A DNA stretch of 64,000 nt. It comes from DASRHD01 sp035485575 (lineage in GTDB: Bacteria > Verrucomicrobiota > Verrucomicrobiia > Opitutales > Opitutaceae). The notes below the pieces were generated by a model. That model was not told where the DNA came from, ran no database searches, and saw only the letters and a list, made by a program, of their open reading frames with translations. The number at the start of each line of letters is the position of its first letter. The first letter of the stretch is position 1. Shown in pieces: positions 1 through 8,531 of this stretch. Location of the stretch: positions 1-64,000 of the forward strand of contig DATHNW010000014.1 of assembly GCA_035485575.1 (NCBI GenBank), in the 5' to 3' direction. The translations under genes were made by a program, and so were the position numbers.

Positions 1-104
1 CGCTGCGGGAAAACATCGATTACGGCTTCTCCGAGGCCCGCACCGTCTACGGCAAGATCGGCGTCAAATGCTGGATCTGCAAAAAGGAGGACGCCGCGGC
101 TTAA
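1..104 (+). CDS. rpsC: 30S ribosomal protein S3, C-terminal end only
   Basis: This is the last 33 codons of uS3, a small-subunit head protein at the mRNA entry channel. The reading frame enters from the left window edge (first whole codon at base 3) and stops with TAA at 102-104. The visible tail has the SEARTVYGKIGVKCWI pattern that ends S3 proteins, followed by a short KKEDAAA tail. The position directly before rplP and rpmC is the universal S10-operon order, which supports the call. The rest of the gene lies outside the window. Confidence 0.93.
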   Translation, partial: LRENIDYGFSEARTVYGKIGVKCWICKKEDAAA

Positions 105-122
105 GTCCGGCTTCGTTTTACC

Positions 123-545
123 ATGGCTCTCGCTCCCGCACGCACCAAATACCGCAAGTCGCAGAAAGGCTCCCGCGCCGGCAATGCCAAGCGCGGCAAC
201 ACGCTGGCGTTCGGCGAATTCGGCCTGCAGTCCCTCAGCCGCGGTCCGATGACCGGACAGCAGATCGAGGCTGCCCGGGTGACGATCTCCCGCCACCTCA
301 AGCGCAAGGGCAAGCTCTGGATCCGCGTTTTCCCGCACAAGCCCGTCACCAAGAAGCCCGCCGAGACCCGCATGGGCCACGGCAAGGGCCCGGTCGAATA
401 CTACGTCGCGCAGATCAAGCCCGGCGCCGTGCTCTTCGAGCTTTCCGGCGTGCCCACGACCACGGCCAAGGAGGCCTTCCGCCTCGCCGACGCCAAACTT
501 CCGTTCCATTGCCGCTTCATCGTGCGCGAAGGCACCGTCGCCTGA
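123..545 (+). CDS. rplP: 50S ribosomal protein L16
   Basis: uL16 sits near the peptidyl-transferase centre and helps position the A-site tRNA. The 140-residue product has the usual family length. It carries the basic N-terminus (residues 1-25) and the conserved RMGHGKGPVEYYV segment around residues 83-96, which holds the arginine (R83 here) corresponding to the hydroxylated Arg81 of E. coli. The ATG at 123 lies 18 bases after the rpsC stop and is preceded by TTTTACC rather than a Shine-Dalgarno sequence. It is the first of many genes in this cluster that appear to start without one. Confidence 0.97.
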   Translation: MALAPARTKYRKSQKGSRAGNAKRGNTLAFGEFGLQSLSRGPMTGQQIEAARVTISRHLKRKGKLWIRVFPHKPVTKKPAETRMGHGKGPVEYYVAQIKPGAVLFELSGVPTTTAKEAFRLADAKLPFHCRFIVREGTVA

Positions 546-556
546 ACACCATCCTC

Positions 557-754
557 ATGAAACCGAAAGAAATTCGCGACCTCGCCCCCGCTGAAATCGA
601 GACGAAGCTCCGCGCCACGCGCGACGAGCTGCTCCAGCTGCGCCTCAAGAAGCACACCGGCCAGATCGAAAAACCGCACCAGCTCCGCCTTCTCCGCAAG
701 GACATCGCGCGCCTGGAGACCGTCCTCCGCGAAAAGAAAGTCCAGGCCGCCTGA
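557..754 (+). CDS. rpmC: 50S ribosomal protein L29
   Basis: uL29 is a small helical-hairpin protein at the polypeptide exit tunnel, next to L23 and the docking sites for trigger factor and SRP. The 65-residue product has the two-helix pattern: MKPKEIRDL at the start and RLLRKDIARLETVLREK in the second helix. The reading frame is open much further upstream (from base 68), but that part is a shadow of rplP. The ATG at 557, 11 bases after rplP, gives the family length and N-terminus. No Shine-Dalgarno sequence is seen. Confidence 0.95.
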   Translation: MKPKEIRDLAPAEIETKLRATRDELLQLRLKKHTGQIEKPHQLRLLRKDIARLETVLREKKVQAA

Positions 755-783
755 ACGCGCACCCAATTTAAAAAACACGCATC

Positions 784-1161
784 ATGTCCACCGCCACTTC
801 CGACCAGCGCGCCCAGCGCAAAACCCTCATCGGTTTCGTCACCAGCCGTTCCGGCGACAAATCCGTCAAGGTCACCGTTGCCTACAAGACGCCGCACCCG
901 CGCTACCACAAGGTCGTCAACCGCCAGACCGTGCTCCATGCGCACGATGAAAAGAACGAGACCAAGGTGGGCGACAAGGTCGAGATCATGGAGACCCGCC
1001 CGCTCAGCCGCCTCAAGCGCTGGCGCATCCTGAACGTCATTGAGCGCGCCGTCGGCGCCGCCACCGCCATCTCCGAGCAGGACGTCGCGGAAAGCGTGCC
1101 CACCAAGACCAAGAAGCCCTCCTCCGCCCGGACCGAAGCCGCCGCGGACGCCCAGGCCTGA
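784..1161 (+). CDS. rpsQ: 30S ribosomal protein S17 with C-terminal tail
   Basis: uS17 is a primary 16S rRNA-binding protein with an OB fold. Residues 10-89 match the family, including GFVTSRSGDKSVKVTV, the HPRYHK loop and the RPLSRLKRWRI end. The product is 125 residues against about 85 in most bacteria. The extra 36 residues form a C-terminal tail rich in Ala, Lys, Ser and Glu, probably disordered. Similar low-complexity tails occur on S11 and L17 in this cluster. The ATG at 784 follows an AT-rich leader (AATTTAAAAAACACGCATC) without a Shine-Dalgarno sequence. Confidence 0.96.
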   Translation: MSTATSDQRAQRKTLIGFVTSRSGDKSVKVTVAYKTPHPRYHKVVNRQTVLHAHDEKNETKVGDKVEIMETRPLSRLKRWRILNVIERAVGAATAISEQDVAESVPTKTKKPSSARTEAAADAQA

Positions 1162-1199
1162 CCCTCTTTCAACAAAATTAAACACCACGGAGGTCCGTC

Positions 1200-1565
1200 A
1201 TGATCCAACTACGCTCCATTCTCGAAATTGCTGACAACACGGGCGCCCGCAGGGCCGCCATGATCAGCCGCAAAGGTCAGAACACGGACACCGCCGGTGT
1301 CGGTGACATCATCACCGTCCACATCAAGGAAAGCACCACCGACGCCACCGTGAAAAAAGGCGAGGTCGCCAAGGCCGTCGTCGTCCGCACCAAGGCGGCG
1401 GTGCGCCGCAGCGACGGCAGCTACCTGCGCTTTGACAGCAACGCCATTGTCATCATCGGCCCCGACGGCAACCCGAGGGGCACCCGCATCTTTGGCCCCG
1501 TCGCCCGTGAGCTGCGCGCCAAGAACTTCATGAAAATCATTTCCCTCGCGCCCGAGGTTCTCTGA
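1200..1565 (+). CDS. rplN: 50S ribosomal protein L14
   Basis: uL14 is a five-stranded barrel protein at the subunit interface that makes bridges to 16S rRNA. The 121-residue product starts MIQLRSILEIADNTGARR, the diagnostic family start, and ends with the usual NFMKIISLAPEVL. This is one of the few genes in the cluster with a clear Shine-Dalgarno sequence: GGAGG at about 1189-1193, before the ATG at 1200. It begins the spc-type segment of the cluster. Confidence 0.97.
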   Translation: MIQLRSILEIADNTGARRAAMISRKGQNTDTAGVGDIITVHIKESTTDATVKKGEVAKAVVVRTKAAVRRSDGSYLRFDSNAIVIIGPDGNPRGTRIFGPVARELRAKNFMKIISLAPEVL

Positions 1566-1567
1566 CC

Positions 1568-1840
1568 ATGCAAAGCTTCCATATCAAACGCGGCGACGAA
1601 GTCGTCGTCATCGCCGGCGCCCACCGGGGCAAGACCGGCAAAATCCTCGAGATTCTGCCCAAGAAGCAGCGCGCCCGCATCGAGGGCATCGCGATGATCA
1701 AGCGGCATCTCAAGAAATCGCAAGAGCACCCGCAGGGCACCATCGCCGAGCGCGAAGGCTCCGTCCACGTCTCCAACCTCATGCTCAAGTCCCGCCATGA
1801 CGAGCGTCGCGCGAAGAAGGCCGCGCCCGTCAGCGCCTGA
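1568..1840 (+). CDS. rplX: 50S ribosomal protein L24
   Basis: uL24 is an early 50S assembly protein. The 90-residue product carries the KOW motif near residues 4-31 (KRGDEVVVIAGAHRGKTGKI) and the following IEGIAMIKRHLK segment that contacts RNA. It is slightly shorter than the E. coli protein (104 residues), which is within the family range. The ATG is two bases after the rplN stop, so the two genes are probably translationally coupled. A weak GAGG lies about 10 bases upstream inside rplN. Confidence 0.96.
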   Translation: MQSFHIKRGDEVVVIAGAHRGKTGKILEILPKKQRARIEGIAMIKRHLKKSQEHPQGTIAEREGSVHVSNLMLKSRHDERRAKKAAPVSA

Positions 1841-1946
1841 CCGCACAAATCGCTTGCCAACCCGCCGCGCCGCTTGCGTTAATTGACCCCTTTTCCACTG
1901 AAAATCACTGATTTCGCCTCCGGCTTGGAAGCCTAGTCATACCACC

Positions 1947-2522
1947 ATGAGCAGCTACATTCCCGTCCTTAAAAAAATTTACCACGAGCAGGTCGTCCCT
2001 GAGCTCGTGAAGAGCCGTGGCTACAAAAACAAGCACCGGGTGCCGCGCATCACAAAGATCATCCTCAATACCGGCATAGACGCCGAGGCGGACAAAAATC
2101 ATATCGCTGATGCCCAGCGTGACCTCGCCACCATCGCCGGCCAGAAACCTGTCCTGACGAAATCAAAGAAGGCCATCGCCACCTTCAAGCTCAGGCAGGG
2201 CCAGGTCGTCGGTTGCTACGTCACCCTCCGCGGCGATGCCATGTGGGAATTTTTCTACCGGCTTCTCGCCGTGGCGCTGCCCACCATTCGCGACTTTCGC
2301 GGCATCTCGCCCAAGTTCGACGGCCAGGGTAACTACAACCTCGGCATCCAGGACTTCACCATCTTCCCCGAGATCACCGTCGAAAACGTCAAGAAGACCA
2401 TGGGCCTCGACATCACGTTCGTGACCTCAGCCGACACCGATGAAGAAGGCCGTGAACTGCTCCGTCTCCTCGGCATGCCTTTCCGCCGCACCGAACCCGC
2501 CAAGACGGCCACCGCCGCCTGA
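1947..2522 (+). CDS. rplE: 50S ribosomal protein L5
   Basis: uL5 binds 5S rRNA and contacts the P-site tRNA in the central protuberance. The 191-residue product has the family landmarks: RVPRITKIILNTGI near residue 32, the GQKPVLTKSKKAIATFK block around 67-83, and the QGNYNLGIQDFTIFPEI block near 130-145. A 106-base gap separates it from rplX, the widest gap inside the cluster. The gap contains TTGACC around 1883 and AT-rich sequence, so an internal promoter is possible but unproven. The start is preceded by ATACCACC, not a Shine-Dalgarno sequence. Confidence 0.97.
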   Translation: MSSYIPVLKKIYHEQVVPELVKSRGYKNKHRVPRITKIILNTGIDAEADKNHIADAQRDLATIAGQKPVLTKSKKAIATFKLRQGQVVGCYVTLRGDAMWEFFYRLLAVALPTIRDFRGISPKFDGQGNYNLGIQDFTIFPEITVENVKKTMGLDITFVTSADTDEEGRELLRLLGMPFRRTEPAKTATAA

Positions 2523-2545
2523 TTCATTTTTAACCGCGAACCGCC

Positions 2546-2851
2546 ATGCCGAAAACTTCCGCCATCGAACGCAACAAGAAGCGCCAGCGCCTCAGCGCCA
2601 AATACAAGGCCGTGCGTACTGAGCTCAAGGCCATCCTCGCCAATCCGGCCACGACCGACGAGGCGTTTTTTGCCGCCCAAAAGAAGCTCCAGAAGCTTCC
2701 CAAGAATTCATCGGCCATCCGCATCCGCAACCGCTGTTCGCTCAGCGGCCGCCCGCGTGGCTTCATTGGCAAGTTTGGCGTCTCCCGCCTCACTTTCCGC
2801 GAACTGGCCCTCTCCGGCAAAATCCCGGGCGTCACCAAATCCTCCTGGTAA
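2546..2851 (+). CDS. rpsN: 30S ribosomal protein S14, zinc-independent type
   Basis: uS14 is a late-assembling protein of the 30S head. The 101-residue length and the single cysteine mark it as the long form without the CxxC...CxxC zinc ribbon. The C-terminal half carries the family signature IRIRNRCSLSGRPRGFIGKF and ends SGKIPGVTKSSW. It lies between rplE and rpsH, the standard spc position. A strong hairpin lies between this gene and rpsH. The start is preceded by GCGAACCGCC, without a Shine-Dalgarno sequence. Confidence 0.97.
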   Translation: MPKTSAIERNKKRQRLSAKYKAVRTELKAILANPATTDEAFFAAQKKLQKLPKNSSAIRIRNRCSLSGRPRGFIGKFGVSRLTFRELALSGKIPGVTKSSW

Positions 2852-2858
2852 ATTTCCC

Positions 2859-2890
2859 CGCCGATGGGAGTAGGATATGACCCGTCGGCG
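2859..2890 (+). promoter_or_regulatory. Strong intercistronic hairpin before rpsH
   Basis: CGCCGATGGG (2859-2868) pairs with CCCGTCGGCG (2881-2890) over ten base pairs, including one T-G wobble, around a 12-base loop. No T-run follows, so it is not a typical intrinsic terminator. Its place immediately before rpsH makes it a candidate ribosomal-protein binding site, mRNA processing site or stability element. The function is an inference. Confidence 0.5.
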
Positions 2891-2910
2891 ACAAAACAAA
2901 ACATCCACCA

Positions 2911-3303
2911 ATGACTGATCCAATCGCCGATTTTCTCACGCGCCTGCGCAACGCCAGCAAGGCGCGCCTCGATGAATGCGTCATCCCGCACTCGAAGCTC
3001 AAGGAAGGCCTGGCCGCCATCCTCAAGGCCGAGGGCTACGTCATCGACCATGCCAACGGCACGGATGAGCAGGGCCACAAGACCCTCATCGTGAAGCTCA
3101 AGTATGTGGACGGCGCGCCCGCCCTCACCGGCCTCAAGCGCGTTTCCACCCCTGGCCGCCGCCTTTATTACAGCTACACGGAGATCCCGCGCGTCCTCAA
3201 TGGGCTCGGCATCGCCGTTATTTCCACCTCGAAGGGTCTCATGAAAGACCAGGACTGCCGCCGCAACAAGGCCGGCGGCGAGCTCCTTTGCAACGTCTGG
3301 TAA
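2911..3303 (+). CDS. rpsH: 30S ribosomal protein S8
   Basis: uS8 binds the central domain of 16S rRNA and, in E. coli, is the translational repressor of the spc operon. The 130-residue product starts MTDPIADFLTRLRNA, the family start, and contains the C-terminal STSKGLMKDQDCRRNKAGGE block with the conserved Gly/Glu end and a VW terminus. The start has no Shine-Dalgarno sequence; it follows an A/C-rich leader (AAAACAAAACATCCACCA). The hairpin at 2859-2890 lies just upstream and could be involved in its control. Confidence 0.97.
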   Translation: MTDPIADFLTRLRNASKARLDECVIPHSKLKEGLAAILKAEGYVIDHANGTDEQGHKTLIVKLKYVDGAPALTGLKRVSTPGRRLYYSYTEIPRVLNGLGIAVISTSKGLMKDQDCRRNKAGGELLCNVW

Positions 3304-3315
3304 GGAATCCGCACC

Positions 3316-3852
3316 ATGAGCCGCATCGGCAAACAACCCGTTCCCGTTCCCGACAAGGTCAAAGTCGACATCAAGGACTACACCGTCCACGTCGAAGGCC
3401 CCAAGGGCAAAGTCACAAAAACTTTCGCGCCCGTCGTGAAAATCGCCATGGCCGACAAGAAGATCACCGTCGAGCCCATCGAGGACTCGCGCTTCGCCAG
3501 GGCGATGTACGGCACTGCCCGCAGCATCATTGCCGGCATGGTCAAGGGCGTGACCGTCGGCTACGTCAAGGATCTCGAAATCCAGGGCGTCGGCTTCAAG
3601 GCCAATCTCAAGGGCAAGCAGCTCGACCTCGCGCTCGGCTTCTCGCACCCGATCCTGATGGACATTCCTGATGGTATCAAAGTCAGCGTTGTCGAAGGCA
3701 CGAAGGTCAAGGTCGAGGGCGCCGACAAGCAGTTGGTCGGGGCTGTCACCGCCGAGATTCGCAGCTATTACCCGCCGGAGCCTTACAAGGGCAAGGGCGT
3801 GCGTATCGTGGGCGAACGCGTCCGCCGCAAGGAAGGCAAGACCGTCGCCTGA
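3316..3852 (+). CDS. rplF: 50S ribosomal protein L6
   Basis: uL6 sits near the sarcin-ricin loop and the factor-binding site. The 178-residue product starts MSRIGKQPVPVPDKVKV and has the two repeated alpha/beta domains of the family. The C-terminal RNA-binding segment is PPEPYKGKGVRIVGERVRRKEGKTV. The length matches E. coli L6 (177). AAGGA at 3302-3306 is a fair Shine-Dalgarno sequence before the ATG at 3316, 12 bases after rpsH. Confidence 0.97.
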   Translation: MSRIGKQPVPVPDKVKVDIKDYTVHVEGPKGKVTKTFAPVVKIAMADKKITVEPIEDSRFARAMYGTARSIIAGMVKGVTVGYVKDLEIQGVGFKANLKGKQLDLALGFSHPILMDIPDGIKVSVVEGTKVKVEGADKQLVGAVTAEIRSYYPPEPYKGKGVRIVGERVRRKEGKTVA

Positions 3853-3878
3853 CGCCACTGTTAACCCTCTATTTCAAA

Positions 3879-4241
3879 ATGAACACCGTCCGCAAAGCCC
3901 AGCTCCTGCAGAAACGCCGCTGGCGCATCCGCAAGAAAGTCGTCGGCTCCGCCGTGCGCCCGCGCCTGAGCGTGAAGTTTTCCGCCAAGCATATTTATGC
4001 CCAGGCCGTCGACGACGCCGCCGGCACCACGCTGGTTTTTCTCTCGAGTCTCGATGCCGGGCTCCGCAAGCAAAAGCTCCACTCCAATCTCGCGGGGGCC
4101 AAGGCCCTTGGCGTTGCCTTCGCCCTCAAGGCCAAGGCCGCCGGCCTCAGCAACGTCGTCTTCGACCGTTCCGGTGCCCGCTATCATGGCAAAGTCAAAG
4201 TCTTTGCCGACGCCGCGCGCGAGGGCGGTCTTATTTTCTAA
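3879..4241 (+). CDS. rplR: 50S ribosomal protein L18
   Basis: uL18 joins L5 in binding 5S rRNA at the central protuberance. The 120-residue protein has the family pattern: a basic N-terminus, RPRLSVKFSAKHIYAQ around residues 28-43, and the terminal KVKVFADAAREGGLIF. It sits between rplF and rpsE as expected. The start is preceded by CTCTATTTCAAA, so no Shine-Dalgarno pairing is visible. Only three bases separate its stop from the rpsE start. Confidence 0.96.
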   Translation: MNTVRKAQLLQKRRWRIRKKVVGSAVRPRLSVKFSAKHIYAQAVDDAAGTTLVFLSSLDAGLRKQKLHSNLAGAKALGVAFALKAKAAGLSNVVFDRSGARYHGKVKVFADAAREGGLIF

Positions 4242-4244
4242 ACC

Positions 4245-4739
4245 ATGTGCGCCGCCAATAATTTTCCCACTGACGCCGCTGCGTCGGAATTCGTCGAGAA
4301 GGTCGTTTTCATCAACCGCTGTGCCAAGGTCGTCAAGGGCGGCCGCCGGTTCAGCTTCTCCGCGCTCGCCGTTGTCGGTGACCGGAAGGGCCGCATCGGC
4401 GTCGGCATCGGCAAGGCCAATGAGGTGCCCGATGCGATCAAGAAAAGCACCGCCCACGCCCACAAGCACATGATGCATGTGAAGCTGAAGGGTGACACCA
4501 TCCCGCACGACGTCCTCGGCGTGTACGATGGCGGCCGCGTTCTTCTCAAGCCCGCCTCGCCCGGCACCGGACTCATCGCCGGTGGCGGCGTCCGCGCCGT
4601 CCTTGAGGCCGCGGGTGTGAAAAACGTTCTCACCAAGTCGATGGGTTCGAACAACCACATTGCCGTGGTCAACGCCACCATCAACGCATTGCTCCAGCTG
4701 CGCCTCGCCGAGGATATCACGGCGCTTCGCAAAGCCTGA
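4245..4739 (+). CDS. rpsE: 30S ribosomal protein S5
   Basis: uS5 contributes to decoding accuracy and to the mRNA entry helicase. In the 164-residue product the N-terminal double-stranded-RNA-binding fold is visible (EKVVFINRCAKVVKGGRRFSF, residues 18-38), then GDRKGRIGVGIGKA, then the C-terminal block with PASPGTGLIAGGGVRAVLE and GSNNHIAVVNAT. The ATG follows rplR by three bases. The gene normally found next, rpmD (L30), is absent: rplO follows after 54 bases. Confidence 0.97.
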   Translation: MCAANNFPTDAAASEFVEKVVFINRCAKVVKGGRRFSFSALAVVGDRKGRIGVGIGKANEVPDAIKKSTAHAHKHMMHVKLKGDTIPHDVLGVYDGGRVLLKPASPGTGLIAGGGVRAVLEAAGVKNVLTKSMGSNNHIAVVNATINALLQLRLAEDITALRKA

Positions 4740-4793
4740 TCTGAAATTTCTCCGAGTCCCGTGCCCTGTGCGCGGGGCGCCATAAGGAACACC

Positions 4794-5243
4794 ATGAAAC
4801 TCCACGAAATGAAAAACGTCGCCGGTGCTGTCCACCGGCGCAAACGCGTTGGCTGCGGCGAAGGCGGCGGCCACGGCAAGACTTCCTGCCGCGGTGGCAA
4901 GGGTCAGACTGCGCGCTCCGGCAGCAGCATCCGCCCCGGCTTCGAAGGCGGCCAGATGCCGCTCTATCGCAAGCTGCCGCACCGCGGCTTCAATCAAACC
5001 CGCTTCCGCGTCGAATTTGCCATCGTCAATGTTGGCGATCTCGCACGTCTCGATGCCTCGGTTACCGACGTGAATGCCGCTGTGCTCGCGTCGGCCGGCC
5101 TCATTGGCCGTGAGGAGACGCTCCTCAAGGTTCTTGGCGACGGCGAACTTACCCGCGCTTTCAACATCACCGCCGCAAAATTCTCCGCCTCCGCCAAGAC
5201 CAAGATCGAGCAGGCCGGCGGCCAGGCCATCGTCGCTGAATAA
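4794..5243 (+). CDS. rplO: 50S ribosomal protein L15
   Basis: uL15 is an assembly protein of the 50S core. The frame is open from a GTG at 4761, but the ATG at 4794 is preferred: it has AAGGA at 4784-4788 as a Shine-Dalgarno sequence and gives the conserved start MKLHEMKNVAGAVHRRKRVG. The resulting 149-residue protein has the Gly/Arg-rich N-terminal extension (GCGEGGGHGKTSCRGGKG, SGSSIRPGFEGGQMP) that threads into 23S rRNA. It is followed by secY, as in most bacteria, after 42 bases. Confidence 0.95.
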   Translation: MKLHEMKNVAGAVHRRKRVGCGEGGGHGKTSCRGGKGQTARSGSSIRPGFEGGQMPLYRKLPHRGFNQTRFRVEFAIVNVGDLARLDASVTDVNAAVLASAGLIGREETLLKVLGDGELTRAFNITAAKFSASAKTKIEQAGGQAIVAE

Positions 5244-5285
5244 CAGGGCAGGGCCCCTAGCGAATCCTCATCCGCCAAACTTGCC

Positions 5286-6785
<1,500 letters not shown>

Positions 6786-6812
6786 TCGTAAAACAGCTTT
6801 ACTTTCGAGGGA

Positions 6813-7283
6813 ATGTCTTCATTTTCTCGCCTCTTTTCCTTCGGTGGCAACCCCGCCAAGGCCAAGTTCCTTCTCCTCGGTTCTCCCGATTCTTTTCCTG
6901 AACACGTGATGACCGGGGTGCGTTCTTTGAATATTGAGCACGTCTCTCCCGCTGGACTGATGATGCAGGAGATTTCGCGCCGCACCTCGCTCGGCCAGTC
7001 GGCCGCGCAGGCACATCAGCGCGGCCATGCTGTTGCTGATGAGGCCCTTTTCGCACTTTTGCGAAAATGGTTCTGTGCGCGCAAACCTGATGCGGGTTTC
7101 GCCCTCGCGGGCTTCCCGGCTACGCTGCTCCATGCCCTTGTGTTCGACGAATGGCTCGACGCGCGCGATGAAGCGCTCGACGTAGTCTTCGTGGCCGATG
7201 CGGCTCTTGCCGCCGGCCCCGTCGCCGGACACTACCACACGCTCGGTCTCGAGATTGTCGAGGCCGCCCGGCTCGCTGCCTGA
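6813..7283 (+). CDS. Degenerate adenylate-kinase-like protein (probable pseudoenzyme)
   Basis: The 156-residue product aligns along its length with the first half of adenylate kinase, and it lies between secY and map, the usual place of adk. Every catalytic signature is altered. The P-loop is GSPDSFPEH (residues 23-31) instead of GxPGxGKGT, so the Walker lysine is missing. The AMP-binding ISTGDMLR element reads VSPAGLMM (44-51). The DGFPR motif reads AGFPAT (99-104), losing Asp and Arg. The LID and C-terminal part are absent. The frame is intact, and the stop overlaps the map start (TGATG), so the gene is probably still translated. Kinase activity is very unlikely; a functional adk must be elsewhere. 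The role is unknown. Confidence 0.72.
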   Translation: MSSFSRLFSFGGNPAKAKFLLLGSPDSFPEHVMTGVRSLNIEHVSPAGLMMQEISRRTSLGQSAAQAHQRGHAVADEALFALLRKWFCARKPDAGFALAGFPATLLHALVFDEWLDARDEALDVVFVADAALAAGPVAGHYHTLGLEIVEAARLAA

Positions 7284-8092
7284 TGGCTATCCCGATCAAA
7301 AACAAGGAGGCCATCGCGCACATGCGCGAGTCGTGCGCCATTGCCGCGAGCGTCCTGCACCAGCTTAAACCGCTCGTGCAGCCGGGCATCAGCACACAAG
7401 ACTTGGAGGAGGCCGGGCGCGATCTTATCACCCGCTTTGGCGCCCGCAGCGCCTGTTACGGTTATGTCCTGGGTTCCCGTCGTTATCCGGCGCATACCTG
7501 CATCTCGGTCAATGACGAGGTCGTCCACGGCATCCCGTCGCTTCGCCGCATTTTGCGCGATGGCGACATTGTCTCGCTCGACATCGTCGTCGAGTATCAG
7601 GGCTACATCGGCGACAATGCACTGACCGTGCCGGTCGGCCGCATCTCACCTGGGATCGAAAAGCTCCTTCGCGTCACCGGCGAGGCGCTTGATCTCGGCA
7701 TTATTCAGGCTGTGGCCGGCAATCGGATCGGGGACATCTCGCACGCCATCCAGACCCATGTTGAATCGCACGGCTTTGGCATTGTGCGCGACATGGTTGG
7801 CCATGGGGTCGGCCTCTCGATGCACGAGGAGCCGCAGATTCCCAACTTCGGCAAACCTGGCAAAGGCGACCTGATCAAGCCCGGCATGACCCTTGCCATA
7901 GAACCGATGGTCAACCTCGGCGGTTATAAGACCAAAACCCTCGCCGATGGCTGGACGGTCGTCACTGCTGATGCTTCGCCCTCCGCTCACTTCGAACATA
8001 CCGTGCTCACCACCGAACGCGGCCCGGAAATCCTCACGATTCCCCGCCTCGCTTCGTCTTCCACTTCCTCGCAACCCACCGTTGCCCGCTGA
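7283..8092 (+). CDS. map: Methionine aminopeptidase, type I
   Basis: The enzyme removes the initiator methionine from new proteins in the cytosol. The 269-residue product has the pita-bread fold signatures. Candidate metal ligands are Asp in DGDIVSLDIV and IGDNALT, His in GHGVGLSMHEEP, Glu in LAIEPMVN, and Glu in HTVLTTERGPEIL. The ATG overlaps the stop of the adk-like gene by one base (TGATG), indicating translational coupling. The usual infA and rpmJ genes do not follow; rpsM comes next after 49 bases. Confidence 0.97.
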   Translation: MAIPIKNKEAIAHMRESCAIAASVLHQLKPLVQPGISTQDLEEAGRDLITRFGARSACYGYVLGSRRYPAHTCISVNDEVVHGIPSLRRILRDGDIVSLDIVVEYQGYIGDNALTVPVGRISPGIEKLLRVTGEALDLGIIQAVAGNRIGDISHAIQTHVESHGFGIVRDMVGHGVGLSMHEEPQIPNFGKPGKGDLIKPGMTLAIEPMVNLGGYKTKTLADGWTVVTADASPSAHFEHTVLTTERGPEILTIPRLASSSTSSQPTVAR

Positions 8093-8141
8093 ATTTTTTC
8101 CAACTCAAACCTTAATCTTTCCAACTTAAACCTCCAACCAC

Positions 8142-8519
8142 ATGCCACGTCTCCTTGGTGTCGAAATCCCGGCGAAAAAGAAAGTCGCCTACTCGCTCCG
8201 CTACATTTACGGCCTCGGCCCGCAGCGCGCCGACCAGATCGTCAAAGAAGCCAGTCTTGACGCGAATATGCGCGCCCAGGATCTGACTGAAGAGCAGCTT
8301 AACAAGATCCTGCAGGTCATCACCGAGCACAAATGGGTGGTCGAGGGCGATCTCCGCCGTGAACTCGCCGCCAACCTCAAGCGCCTGCAGGCCATCAATT
8401 GCTACCGCGGCATCCGCCACCGCCGCAGTCTGCCGGTGCGCGGCCAGCGTACCAGCACCAACGCCCGTACCCGCAAAGGTCCTCGCAAAACGGTCGGCGT
8501 CACCAAAGCCAAAGAATAA
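8142..8519 (+). CDS. rpsM: 30S ribosomal protein S13
   Basis: uS13 contacts the P-site tRNA and bridges to L5. The 125-residue protein begins MPRLLGVEIPAKKKVAYSLR and has the helix-two-turn-helix region with IYGLGPQRAD. The basic C-terminus (YRGIRHRRSLPVRGQRTSTNARTRKGPRK) is the classic S13 tail. It opens the alpha-operon segment rpsM-rpsK-rpsD-rpoA-rplQ. The leader (CTTAAACCTCCAACCAC) has no Shine-Dalgarno sequence. Confidence 0.97.
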   Translation: MPRLLGVEIPAKKKVAYSLRYIYGLGPQRADQIVKEASLDANMRAQDLTEEQLNKILQVITEHKWVVEGDLRRELAANLKRLQAINCYRGIRHRRSLPVRGQRTSTNARTRKGPRKTVGVTKAKE

Positions 8520-8531
8520 TCTCATCCCTCC

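Noticed and set aside
1841..1946. A definite internal promoter before rplE
   Set aside because: A TTGACC around 1883 exists, but no convincing -10 lies at the right distance.
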